DNA of 64,000 nt from Aureobasidium sp. EXF-3400 (lineage: Eukaryota > Ascomycota > Dothideomycetes > Dothideales > Saccotheciaceae), in contig SWBL01000160.1 in NCBI GenBank assembly GCA_024195585.1, forward strand, positions 1 to 64,000, read 5' to 3'. The notes beneath the pieces are model-generated. The model searched no databases and was not told the origin of the DNA. It saw only the letters and a program-made list of their open reading frames with translations. The translations under genes and the position numbers were made by a program. Every line of letters begins with the position of its first letter. Position 1 is the stretch's first letter. This document shows, piece by piece, positions 45,380 to 55,823 of the stretch.

Positions 45380-46326
45380 ATGACAACATTACTTGCTGGA
45401 AAGGTCGCTGCTATTACGGGTGCAGTGACAGGCATCGGAAGAGCCATCGCTCTCGAATACTTGCGTCAAGGAGCAGCCGTGGCTGTAAACCATTACCCAG
45501 ATTCGAAATCAGAAGACCAATTCAAGAGCATGCAATCAGAGGCTGGCGCCGGTGCAAAGCTCATTGCCGTACCTGGTGACATTGCGAAGCCCGAGACAGG
45601 CACCGATTTTGTTTCCAAGACGGTAGCAGAGTTTGGCAGGCTAGATGTTTTTGTGAGCAATGCTGGTGTTTGCCAGTTCGCCGAGTTTCTAAGGTATGGA
45701 TTCCGCATAATTCTTGGAAGGAGGAATTCATCTGGCTAAACTAATCACTCACAGTCTGAGCCCTGAACTTCTCAAGTCGACTGTATCTATCAACCTTGAA
45801 GGTGCCTTTTTCGCCGTTCAAGCGGCAGCTCGTCAGATGAAAGAGCAATCGCCTCAAGGCGGTAGTATCATTGGTGTTTCCTCCATCAGTGCTCTCGTGG
45901 GTGGTGCTGGTCAGACACACTATACACCTACCAAGGCAGGCATTCTATCTTTAATGCAGAGCTGTGCATGTGCTCTGGGCCCCTACAACATCCGGTGCAA
46001 TGCTCTGTTACCAGGTACAATTCGTACTCAGCTTAACGATGAGGATCTGGCAGACCCAAAGAAGAAGGAATATATGGAAGGACGCATCCCGCTTCGCAGA
46101 TTGGGCCAACCTCATGTATGTACCTTGAGGCTGATGAGAGACATGGTTTGCTAATAGCGTTTTTAGGATCTTGCTGGACCCGCGGTATTCCTCGCTTCGA
46201 GCCTCTCATCATATGTAGTAAGTTTTCGTCACTCAGGGGCTCATCCTACTCTCAAGTACTGACCATCGGTTCTAGACTGGCGCACAGATACTGGTCGACG
46301 GTGGAGCTTTCGTCAATTTCCAATAG
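45380..46326 (+). CDS. SDR, L-rhamnose-1-dehydrogenase-like
   Basis: Probably oxidises L-rhamnose to L-rhamnono-1,4-lactone, the first step of the non-phosphorylated fungal rhamnose pathway. Four exons (45380-45693, 45755-46115, 46167-46217, 46276-46326) with introns of 61, 51 and 58 bp give 258 residues. The cofactor motif is Thr-Gly-Ala-Val-Thr-Gly-Ile-Gly. Asn-Ala-Gly and the active site Ser...Tyr-Thr-Pro-Thr-Lys are present. The His-Tyr-Pro after strand 2, the Ser-Ile-Ser-Ala-Leu-Val-Gly-Gly segment and the Tyr-Met-Glu-Gly-Arg-Ile-Pro-Leu region match the fungal rhamnose dehydrogenases as I recall them. The two last exons are 51 nt each and supply the conserved C-terminus ending in Val-Asn-Phe-Gln. 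No rhamnonate dehydratase, aldolase or lactonase lies next to it here. Confidence 0.87.
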
Positions 46327-46501
46327 ATCTCAGGATCAAATGACATGAAGAGTTTGACCTCGTGAAGTCTCATGTACCTTTCACAAAACAATCTTCAAGT
46401 GACACTGTAAATGCACGACAGGAATGAGAAGATGAGAAAAACTTGGCTTGAATGAACGCTGCCACGCTGGTAATATGCAAAGGGTATCTATGAAACTGCA
46501 C
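46327..46501. other. Short spacer between convergent genes
   Basis: Only 175 bp separate the stop codons of the SDR and the ROK1 gene, so their 3' UTRs probably abut or overlap. Confidence 0.5.
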
Positions 46502-48577
46502 TTATTCTTCAAATCCACCAAAGCTCTCGCCCGAGTCTGATGCATCTCCAGATTCTTGCGGGTTTTTACTCGCTGCAACAGCACCCTTTCTGTTATTCTC
46601 AAGCTTTCGAATGTAGCCACTCTTGGTACTAATACGCGCCTTTGGCTTTCCAGTCTTGGTGTCTTTGCCAGAAGCAGATCTTCTAGTCTCAATACCGCGT
46701 TTCTTGAGTTGTTGCTTGTCACGTTTGCTGGGCGTGGGTAGAGCATCTAGTAACCATTGTTGAATGTTTGTGGTGCCGCCTGCTGCTCCCCTCTGCTTTT
46801 GACTTGCAACGATGATGTTGGCAACTGTCTTAATGGATGCGACATCATCGTCTGTGTAGTAGGTCAGAGCTACACCACCTTCTCTGCCAGCACGGCCTGT
46901 ACGGCCAACACGATGGACGTACGCTGCGGCAGAGGTCGGTGCATCGTAATTGATCACAGCATTGATGCCGCGGAAATCAACACCGCGTGACAGGAGATCG
47001 GTAGTAATCAAGATCCAGACCTCGCCCTTGCGGAAACGTGTCATGACGTGATCACGCGCGGTGTCGGAGAGATCCGAGTGCAAAACAGAGATACGTGAGA
47101 TGCCACCTGCTTCGGCGGGGATGTCGTAGAGAAGCTCGGAGTGCAAGGCGACTGCTCGCTCGATGGTTTGAGTAAAGATGAGGAAGGGGGCGCGGACGAC
47201 GGGCTGCTTGTCGACGCCGGTGGAGGTAGGGTGCAACAGCTGGCGGAGAGCCAAGAGCTTACCTTGCTCGGTGGCAGCGTAAATCAGACGGTGATCGACA
47301 TTGGGTACAGCCGAGTCTTTGAGGCCAACGACAAGACGTACGAAGGGAGCGATCTGGACAGTAGTGGAGCTGGCCTCGGAAAGCCTCTCAGCACGACTTT
47401 TGATGGTGGCCTTGACAAGTTCCTCAATGTTGGAGCCCATGGTGGCAGACCAGAAACCAAGACGGAGACTGGGATTTGACAAGGCATTCCACACACTCAA
47501 GGTTTGATCGCGGAACAAGGGGTCCAGAAGAACATCAGCCTCGTCAAGGACCAAGAATCTGATTTGAGACAAGGCCTGCGAGCTGGTGGTTGCGTCTCCG
47601 ATGGCATTCTTCAAAGCGGCCGGGGTGGAGACGAGGATATCAGCCTTGACGGGAGGCACATCATTCCCTGAGGCGTCTGCATCGGTCGAGGGATCCGAAG
47701 CGAGGTGCATACCCTTGCGCACGTTTGTGATACGTATAGCAGTGTTCAGGGCCAGCTTTCGGCCCTCGTTAGCGATTTGACTAGCGAGTTCCTTGGTCGG
47801 GGCGAGTATGATGGCCTGAGGGCCGGATGGTGTTTGAGTGCGACGTGCAAGAGTCAGAGCATGGATGAGAGGAATCATAAAGGCCAGAGTTTTTCCGCTG
47901 CCCGTCGGGGCAATGCTCAACAGATCGATGTGGTGTTTTTGTTCGTCGTCTTGTCCCTGTACATCCAAGTATGGGCGTGGGTCGAGTAGGAGTGGCAAAG
48001 CGGCGAGTTGGACTTCGGTGGTGGTGCTGTAGCCATTGTCCTTGATGTTCCGTAGAAGGGCCTTTGAGATGCGGTATCTGGGTGCCAGACTGCCAAAGTC
48101 ACTGACGGGAGCAGGGTATAGCGGTGTTGCGTGGTCGGGCGAGCTCTGAGCTGCCTTCTTTTCCTTGTCGCCCTTTTCCTTCTTCTTCTTTTTCTTTGCA
48201 GGAGCCTCCGTCTCGTTGCGGAACAGCGTGACCTTGACCTTGTGGCGTCCCAGCAGTTGCTTGCACTCTTCGGTGCTCATTGCGACAGGCGCTGCTTGAT
48301 CTTGCTTCAGCCTCGACTGCTCCTCTGAAGAATCCTGCTCTTTCTGCTCGACATCGCCTTCCTTGGCCGAGGCACCGCCACCGAAAAAATCCAGGCTCGC
48401 TGTCACTGTCTCGCTCCCTCTCTTGCGTTTGCGCTGGGCTCCTTGGGCTTGGTTGTCATGGTCGAACAGTTGCGGGTTGGATGCAGGTCCCGAGGACGGT
48501 GTGTGAATCTGCGAGCCAGTCGACGTGCCCTTCTTCGCGAATTTGGTCGACCTTGTCAACAAGCGTAGGGCATCCAT
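46502..48577 (-). CDS. ROK1: DEAD-box RNA helicase Rok1
   Basis: A nucleolar helicase for 18S rRNA maturation and snoRNA release in the small-subunit processome. A single exon of 691 residues. ATG 48577 is chosen because the protein then starts Met-Asp-Ala-Leu-Arg-Leu-Leu-Thr-Arg, like other Rok1 proteins. An in-frame ATG at 48667 would add 30 residues that look unrelated. Helicase motifs in order: a Q-motif-like segment, motif I Ala-Pro-Thr-Gly-Ser-Gly-Lys-Thr, Ia Pro-Thr-Lys-Glu-Leu, II Asp-Glu-Ala-Asp, III Ser-Ala-Thr, IV region, V Thr-Asp-Leu-x-x-Arg-Gly-x-Asp, VI His-Arg-x-Gly-Arg-Thr-Gly-Arg. A lysine-rich tract at ~130-140 and a basic C-terminal tail are typical of nucleolar proteins. 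Confidence 0.93.
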   Translation of the reverse strand: MDALRLLTRSTKFAKKGTSTGSQIHTPSSGPASNPQLFDHDNQAQGAQRKRKRGSETVTASLDFFGGGASAKEGDVEQKEQDSSEEQSRLKQDQAAPVAMSTEECKQLLGRHKVKVTLFRNETEAPAKKKKKKEKGDKEKKAAQSSPDHATPLYPAPVSDFGSLAPRYRISKALLRNIKDNGYSTTTEVQLAALPLLLDPRPYLDVQGQDDEQKHHIDLLSIAPTGSGKTLAFMIPLIHALTLARRTQTPSGPQAIILAPTKELASQIANEGRKLALNTAIRITNVRKGMHLASDPSTDADASGNDVPPVKADILVSTPAALKNAIGDATTSSQALSQIRFLVLDEADVLLDPLFRDQTLSVWNALSNPSLRLGFWSATMGSNIEELVKATIKSRAERLSEASSTTVQIAPFVRLVVGLKDSAVPNVDHRLIYAATEQGKLLALRQLLHPTSTGVDKQPVVRAPFLIFTQTIERAVALHSELLYDIPAEAGGISRISVLHSDLSDTARDHVMTRFRKGEVWILITTDLLSRGVDFRGINAVINYDAPTSAAAYVHRVGRTGRAGREGGVALTYYTDDDVASIKTVANIIVASQKQRGAAGGTTNIQQWLLDALPTPSKRDKQQLKKRGIETRRSASGKDTKTGKPKARISTKSGYIRKLENNRKGAVAASKNPQESGDASDSGESFGGFEE

Positions 48578-49213
48578 TTTGTGATTCTTTATGTCGTCGT
48601 GTTGAAAGAATAGAGAAAAATGTTCGAGTCTGGAAATTTTGTCTCCGCAAATTCCGGCAGCGCCCATGACCCTGTCCTAGGTTAAATGCTTCCACACCCA
48701 TCATTGTATAGCCTTGACTTGTAACAACTTGACCGTCTAATCATGAGTCCTGTGCTTGATGCGTGGTTTACACACTCGTTCGATATCACCGTGTGTGCAG
48801 TAGCTCGCTGTATATTTTGGGCAGACATCCGCTGATACCGCTTGAATATTTAATCAACGTGTGGTGGATATTCAAAAGGGTACTTTTGTCACTATCGACT
48901 TTCGTCAATCACAAAATATATGTATGTCATACACAATCTTCACAAAGCTGAGGGGAGCCAAAGTTAGAGAAAAAACAAAAGAGCTTTGTTAAGCAGACAG
49001 TTCAAGAGTCCGGTAAAGAAAGAAAAAATGGCGATCTAGGCTGTTGTACACGGCTAAGACACAGGCTCGTGTGTCGCTCCCATATATGTGCATCTGCTAT
49101 GCTTTTGCAGCGTCCGCCCCTCGGCGCCTCGGCCTAGGCGACTCTCTCATCCGCCATGGCCCTCCCTCCAACTTCCTTCACGTCGGTATCGTATATCGCT
49201 TTTGGTCCACAGC
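48578..49213. other. Intergenic spacer
   Basis: A 636-bp spacer between two minus-strand genes: the ROK1 5' flank and the ATP20 3' UTR. Nothing else supported. Confidence 0.5.
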
Positions 49214-49913
49214 TTAGTGGTGCTCGTCGTGGGAGCTTGATCGGTAGCCAATGAGCTTCATGCGGCCAATCATCTCACCAACGGTGAAGAAACCAAGAAT
49301 CTCAGCTGTCACAACTCCGGCGGTGATGAGTTGGGAGGTGCCAATGTTGCGCATGGCCTGGAAGGGGTTTGACGGGCTGTTGGCGCTGGGGTTCTTGACG
49401 GCGTTCATGACGTTCTGGCCGTAGGTCTGGAAGGTCTGGACGTTACTGCAACACAAGTAAGCCGACGTGGTCGTGAGTGTGTTAGGTCAGTATGACACAC
49501 GGAGGGCTCATCTTCTGGCCACGGGCAACGAGCTTGGCAAGCTCAAGGCCGACCTTGCCGTAGTAGACAGTAGGGGGGATCATGGCTGTAGAGGAACAGA
49601 CGAGTCAGTAAGAGGCCAATGGTCGAATGTCGGCAGACAAGCAGGGCTGTCACGTACACTGGACCATGCTGATGACCTGACCGGTGCGACCGCCAACGCT
49701 GTTGATGGCGCTGGTGGCAGCTCCGGCAGCCTTTGACATGCCAGACTCGGCCGATGACTGGACTTTTGAGAGGCCCTGGGAGGCCTGGGTTGTGGCCTTG
49801 GAGGCAGCATTGGAGGCAGCGTTGGCTGCTTCGGATGTGGTCGAGGCGTGGCGCACGGCGATGCGGCCAATCTGGGGGGTGCGCAGAAGCATACGGGAGG
49901 CCGAGAAAGACAT
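49214..49913 (-). CDS. ATP20: Mitochondrial ATP synthase subunit g
   Basis: A membrane (Fo) subunit needed for ATP synthase dimerisation and cristae shape. Three exons (49658-49913, 49501-49585, 49214-49445) with introns of 72 and 55 bp give 190 residues. An Arg/Ser-rich presequence (residues ~1-25) is followed by an Ala/Ser/Gln-rich helix (~26-85). The conserved part follows, with Pro-Pro-Thr-Val-Tyr-Tyr-Gly-Lys-Val-Gly-Leu-Glu-Leu-Ala-Lys. Near the C-terminus is a single membrane helix with the Gly-x3-Gly-type motif (Glu-Met-Ile-Gly-Arg, preceded by Phe-Phe-Thr-Val-Gly-Glu). The first donor is set at GTACGT rather than the overlapping GTGTAC, because only that choice restores the conserved Ser-Met-Ile-Pro-Pro join. 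Confidence 0.92.
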
Positions 49914-52516
49914 GATGAAGACGGGGCGCAACGACAAAGGGGCGACGAGTAGGAGTGGGACGTGAGGGTGCGTTGGGTTTGCTCGCTCGAACTGCTCAAG
50001 ACGCGCTCGAACCAGAGGTTGCAAATCTACAGTATCCGCGTCTTGGCACCCTTCTTTCCGTTCCTCTCCGCTGCCGCCCGCGCGACCGACCTGTCTGCTC
50101 TTCCTCAGTCTTCACCTCCTTCCATCTTGTCTTCGCTGCGAACGAGGAAGTTGTTTGCTTCTGTCTGATACCCTCCTCGATCAATTTCTATCTGAGCTTT
50201 GTTCGCTTCTGTCCTCTCCGCCGCCACATAGACGCTCCTCGTCTATTCGTGTTGCCCGTACGATTGCCCTCGAGTTCGTATTTAGTCCCATGTCGTCGGC
50301 ATTTCTGGATCTCGAGAAAAGAACCAATTTTTTGTGACCAGTCAGTTTGCTCCTGATTGGAGGCGCACACCTACAATCGCTCTCATCCGTCTGACTACTG
50401 GAACTCAACATTTTCAGTCCCGGCTGTGAGGATCACGACGGCAAAACGAGAAAACCAATATCCAGCCGCAAATGGCTTCTGCAAGTATCTTGTATAACAT
50501 ATACTTTTTCGTCATATCTATACACTACACACTACACAGGTGCCTGTGAGTCCCAATACCTCCTCAACACGAGACTCGTGTGTCCGTCTTGCCCCTCATC
50601 AATACGAAACATATATCTTTATCAAGCTTGTCTATCTGAGGTTGTCACGAGCTGCGTGTGGCTGCCATCAACTTCAGTCGTTAAACGGCTCGGCTGTAGG
50701 TCGCATGTGATTCGTCTCAAATGGAGCCGGCGGATCCTTGGCTTCACGTGTTGCGACATGTACATCACTTTACGAGTAAGCGAATAGTTCATGTAGAGCG
50801 AGCGACTGGTCGAAATATGCCGATCTCGTATGTCGTCAACCCTCCCTTCTCAGACGGTCTTCCATAGCGACTGCTCTCCCCGAATATGGTTACACATCTT
50901 CTCGGGACGGATAGCATGCATCCCCCCAGCGATCATCAACAGTCACTTGGAAGCCACATTCCAACCCCAGATATCGGTATACAGGCTCGCACGTCTGGAT
51001 ATGAAACGGTCTGGTCATCAGCTGTGTTGCCCACGAGCACACACTACGGTAGTGTTAGTCTCGTGATAGATCTAGCTTCGAGTCCGCTCGAGCGGCCGAC
51101 CGCCTGCCCCACCAAAGCATGTAAATCGGCTCTAAAATGGACCCTCAACCAAGACGACTGAGGATCAAGTTCAACCCGAGGTCGAAAGAGCAAGCGTGAT
51201 ACATGGGAACGACGATAACAGGAACGTCGAACATCGTGGTCAGCGTATGCCTCTGCGATATTGGCTGACTCTTTGTCCATGCCTTGATATTCACCGAAGT
51301 CCGATGATTTTTGCAGATAGATTTACATGTCTGTAGTTACATGCGATGGATAAAAGTCCTCGTACGCTTTTGGTCTCAATCTCCGCCAGTCGGCATGCAG
51401 TCTGGTCTGACGGCTGAACCTGCATACAGCGTACATGCGTATGTACCCTTGGTCTGAGCGTCCAAGTGATTGCCTATCGATCCACACCAAGAACATACAT
51501 CACGGTCGACGACTCACAGCACTAGGATCAAATGTGCAGTGAGATAACTTGTTCTTATTATGACGAAACCACATACCACCTAGGCTGTTGTTTCTTCTGC
51601 CTCCGGTGTCCGAATCCTTCAAACCACAGTCTCAGCAGTGTGTATCGTCACGACAGAGACGTCGAGGTGTTGGCTTGTGGTCTTCATACTAACAATGCTT
51701 GGACCATGTGCGCTAAAAGTGGCTGGCGTTATTTAGGGCCGCTCGCGAGAACAGCGATTGCCGTAACCTTCAAGCGGACAGTTATCGCCGATTGTATGCT
51801 CGTGCTGAAGGTACTGCTCCTGGGCCAACTCTTCTTTACACTGCCGACCCAAGCATCGAAATACCAAACGATGCGAGCTGCAAGTAATTGCAGGAGGTTC
51901 CGCAAAGTACATTGGCCTGCAGTCCATGGCCGTCCGCTCGCCTGCGGATGCCCTATGCGCGACTGCGGTTATGGATGAGAGGATTGTGGTGGCTCGCTCG
52001 CTCGTCTGCCCTGTGCCAAACAAGTGCTCCAGCTGTGTACCCTACTATTTAATCAAGCGCCGATCAAGGCCCTTGCGCATGCGGCTTGCGCCAGACCGAA
52101 CACCCCTCATTCGCCATTGAGCAATTAAGTTAGCCTATCGAGCGCACGAGCGTGCCCATGTCCACAGTCTACCGGTATGCTCCCCCACCTTCAAAGCGGG
52201 CTGGCCGGTTGCTGGTCTGAAGAAACCAAGGTCGACTATGGTTGTATTGGCGGGTGATAGCTCAATGCAGGCGCCCCAGCAAGACGACCGGCGACCCTCC
52301 GACGCCTCTCATTACCTTCTGATCTCATCATGCCATGCCACTGTTACCCACTACGCGAATTCATGCTAGACCAAAATATCGACAAGGCCACAAGACTGCA
52401 CCGCTTCACAGCCGAGCCCAGCATGTTCATATACCTCGCTCCCCCGGCGGCCCTGCAAGCCTCCTTCCCATATCCTTGAACGGACAGAGGTGCTGCTTCC
52501 ACTCTCGTTTTTCGTC
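49914..52516. other. 2.6-kb gene-free region between ATP20 and the GT2 gene
   Basis: Divergent spacer. The first ~450 bp are the 5' flank of ATP20. The remaining ~2 kb carries only short frames on both strands (for example 50886-51161, and 51532-51978 plus opposed by 51733-52023 minus), none with a domain or consistent splice partners. It is much longer than the other promoters here, which suggests extensive control sequence or an unseen non-coding transcript for the GT2 gene. Confidence 0.5.
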
Positions 52517-54086
52517 ATGCTGCTGTCGTGCTGGGCGTGGGCTGCGTTTTTGCTTTTGTAAGTTTTTCTTACCCTTCATGCTTACATACCTCTTACATAC
52601 CTGCCATGTGCTTACCACCATCCACAGCATCTTCCGTTATCTTCGACTTGTTGTCAACTTACTTTCCAATTGGACATACAAACCGGTACCCGTACCCGAA
52701 AAACCCAATTACACCAGCAAAGATGTCACTGTCATTATTCCGACCATTGAAGGAGAAGGAGAAAACCTCTGCCGAACAATACAGACCTGTTTGGCAACAC
52801 AGCCCTTCGAAATCATGATTGTCACCATCGATGCCAGCATAAAGAGGGCTGAGAGGACTGTTGCTGCCTTCAACACTAGCAAGATTCGCATATTGAGTGT
52901 TGCAAAGGCCAACAAGCGCAGCCAGATGTGCGCTGCCATTCCTGAGGTTATGACCAAAATCACCATCTTCGCAGACGATGATGTAATCTGGCCACAAACT
53001 ATTCTTCCATGGATACTAGCTCCCTTCGAGGACGACGAGATGGGTGGCGTGGGAACGTCTCAGCGTCTGATGCGTCCCGAGAAGACAACAATCTGGAGCT
53101 TTCTTGGATCTCTTTACCTCGAAAGACGCAATTTCGATTGCTCTGCATGTCTCAACATCGACGGTGGATTACCTTGTCTTTCGGGTAGGACAGTTGCGTA
53201 TCGGACCTGTATTCTGCAAGACGATGCTTTTACTTATGGCTTTACGAACGAGACATGGAGGAATTTCCAACTCAACGCCGACGACGACAACTTCATTACT
53301 CGCTGGATGTATGCATATGGCTGGAAGATTGCCATGCAATACCATAAGGCTTGTGAGGTACAAACAACCCTCGAAGATAGTCCGAAATATTTGAAACAAT
53401 GCCTTCGCTGGGTACGCAGTAACTGGAGGAGCAACTTGACAAGCATGTTCGTTGAAAGACATTACTGGAGGTATGTAACCAGGACACAATCGTCTCATCA
53501 GCATAGGAAATAAGCTAACCATTTCTAGATCAACACCCTGGACAACTTACGCTGTTTTCCAAACAACTTTGACCGCGTGGGCTTTCACCGACTTCGTGAT
53601 ATTCTTCCTCTTCTACAAAGCTACAGAGGACTTGCCCGCGGATGTTCGACAGAAGATTCTGACTACAATTGGTATCTGGATCTTTGTGTTTGCAAAGTCA
53701 ATCAAGCTCTATGGCCATTGGATCCGCTATCCCGCTGATCTTTTGATGTTGCCATACTCGATCCTGTTCGGTCATTTGCATGGGTTCATCAAGCTCGTGG
53801 GACTGCTGACGCTCTCTGCTGTACGTTGATTTATGCTTCAATTCACACTGGATCGTCACTGACCGTTTTACAGACATCCTGGGGAAGTCGCGATGGCGCA
53901 GACGAGGATAACCACTACCGAATGATCAAGCTTCCACCTTACGATACCGACGACCTTGAAGCCTCTCCGCCGCCGGCTTCAAGTTCTTCCATCTCGATAT
54001 CAACGACACAATATCCCCCTCCTTACAAGAAACACGAGCCCGATGAGACTTGCCCACTGCAGGGCCGCTACAGCCACGACTTATGA
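52517..54086 (+). CDS. Processive family-2 glycosyltransferase (fungal GT2, hyaluronan-synthase-like)
   Basis: A membrane glycosyltransferase of the type linked in Zymoseptoria and Fusarium (ZtGT2 and its relatives) to hyphal growth on surfaces and virulence; its product is unknown. Four exons (52517-52557, 52628-53470, 53529-53820, 53874-54086) with introns of 70, 58 and 53 bp give 462 residues. The short first exon encodes Met and 12 mostly hydrophobic residues, completing an N-terminal membrane helix. The GT-A domain carries Val-Ile-Ile-Pro-Thr, the acidic motif Asp130-Asp-Asp and the processive Gln271-x-x-Arg-Trp motif. After it come two or three membrane helices (~280-390). The cytosolic tail has Leu-Pro-Pro-Tyr (412-415) and Pro-Pro-Pro-Tyr (440-443). 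Polymer made cannot be inferred. Confidence 0.9.
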
Positions 54087-55823
54087 CGATCCGATGTCCA
54101 AGAAGAACATTAAGTATAATACTAGACGAAAAGGAGGAAACCCGATGTTAAAAGGAAAAGGAAAAGGAAAAAGATTTCTGCACGTTAAAAAGTCAGGAGT
54201 TCAAAAAATCATTGGCACTAAACTTTGAAAGTGGTTCTGGTATAGCTGCGAGAATTGAAAGATCAACAAGCTCTTTTCTGCAACGACTTTTCAGTGCCCG
54301 TCTTTGACAATGATATGTCTTTTCTGTTGTGTTTCCTTTAATCTACGCAATATCAGAGTCTCGAGAACTACAACAAATGCGTATAGCCATCAGCCACACA
54401 GAAAATCGTTGTATCCGTTTTTGGCAAGAGGTAAACGGACAGGCCGAAACTCGCCAGTTGATGCTGTGTTTGGCAGCTGCCGTTCCTGCATCAATCCGCG
54501 CAGCCGACTCGCGCCGACATGAGACTCTTTGTGGTCAACATGCCAGTGTCGATCAATTCGTGATAGGTGTACCGTGTCCGCAGCCAGACGGACCGTCTAT
54601 GTTACCCGAGCGAGCTCGCTTCGACTTTGCTGAATGGTGGGCCTCTCGTGCGGTTCCTTGGTGGACTCGTGTGGCTGGGTGAGTTCGCTTTGACCATGTC
54701 GTGAACAACAGTTGCATTCGGAATACGAGTACATAGCATATCAAGATATGTCATGCTACTTATCAGTTCAGGTCTCTCTATGGAGGCAGTTGCGAGACGC
54801 GCAACTCTTCGGCGTTTACACGCATGCATATTGCAGAAGCGCCATCCTTCCAGACGCGGAAAGGATTAAACTTGTCAGTCTTCCGGTCGTATCTCAAGCA
54901 TATCTGCTCTGAGTTGTGCAGCGCATCACTTGACTCCGAGAACGATGATCCTGGTTCCGTTGAGCTGAACATTTCCAGCACGATTGTTGGCAGACCTGCT
55001 GACCTTTTCATTCTCCAGATTTTCATGTTGGTCGAGCATTCGAGTCCGAGCTCAAATGCACGGTAAACCCTGACATGCGGATGCGTGCGCACAGAGGCGC
55101 GTGCACGAAGCCGCATAACGACCATGCGCCACGTTGAACCTTGAGCTTGTTCGTATCCATCTCCAGTCGAACCTCAATGCTTGGCTGTAAAGGATGTAGA
55201 GTAGGGTTGTTCAAGAAGATTGTGATGATTATACTGCTTTAACGAAATACGCCATAGCCGGTGTGGCACGAAACGACTATAAAACTACCATGCTGAGATC
55301 TGCTGAATCCGGACACCAGTCTCAATCTGGCAAATGACAGCTCAATCCCGCCTGAGAAACTCTTCGCTCGCGCAATCAAAAAGCACGTCACGCACGTGCT
55401 TGACCAAGGCATCTTCTGACTGAGTTTTCTGGCGGGTCTGGGAAAGAGCCAATTCAAGCGCAGTACTCCACAATTGAGTAGGATATCATGACACGGACGA
55501 ACACACGCGTTCATGCCATCTCAACGCGCACCTAAACCTCGATATATTAATGCATATGGGGCAGAAGCTTGTGCTAAGTGTCAGACCGAACCTTAATTGA
55601 AAGCCCTTGCTAGACAATGTCACTCGGTACTATACGTACTAGCCTTGACGTTCGGAAGCAAGTGCCATCATCTTTAGATAGCAATATACGCAGTATTCCC
55701 ATAGGCATCATCGCGAGCCACAAAAGAGCAACTTGACATAAGCGCAAGACCGGAACTGAGACATATGATGAAGAATTGGGCTGCATTATGTTATGGACTG
55801 AGCCGCTAGATAATGCCATGGGC
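54087..55823. other. 1.7-kb gene-free spacer between convergent genes
   Basis: Lies between the GT2 and 772-residue gene stop codons. Short frames only. It begins with A-rich 3' UTR-like sequence containing a small hexanucleotide repeat. No RNA gene or mobile element recognised. Confidence 0.5.
54150..54172. repeat. AAAAGG microsatellite
   Basis: Three and a half tandem copies of AAAAGG just downstream of the GT2 stop codon, probably in its 3' UTR. A simple repeat with no inferred role. Confidence 0.8.

Noticed and set aside
48578..48667. Upstream in-frame ATG extending ROK1 by 30 residues
   Set aside because: The start at 48577 gives the N-terminus typical of Rok1; the extension looks like translated 5' UTR.
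51532..52023. Opposed frames of 148 and 96 codons
   Set aside because: They overlap on opposite strands, and neither has motifs, coding bias or splice continuity.
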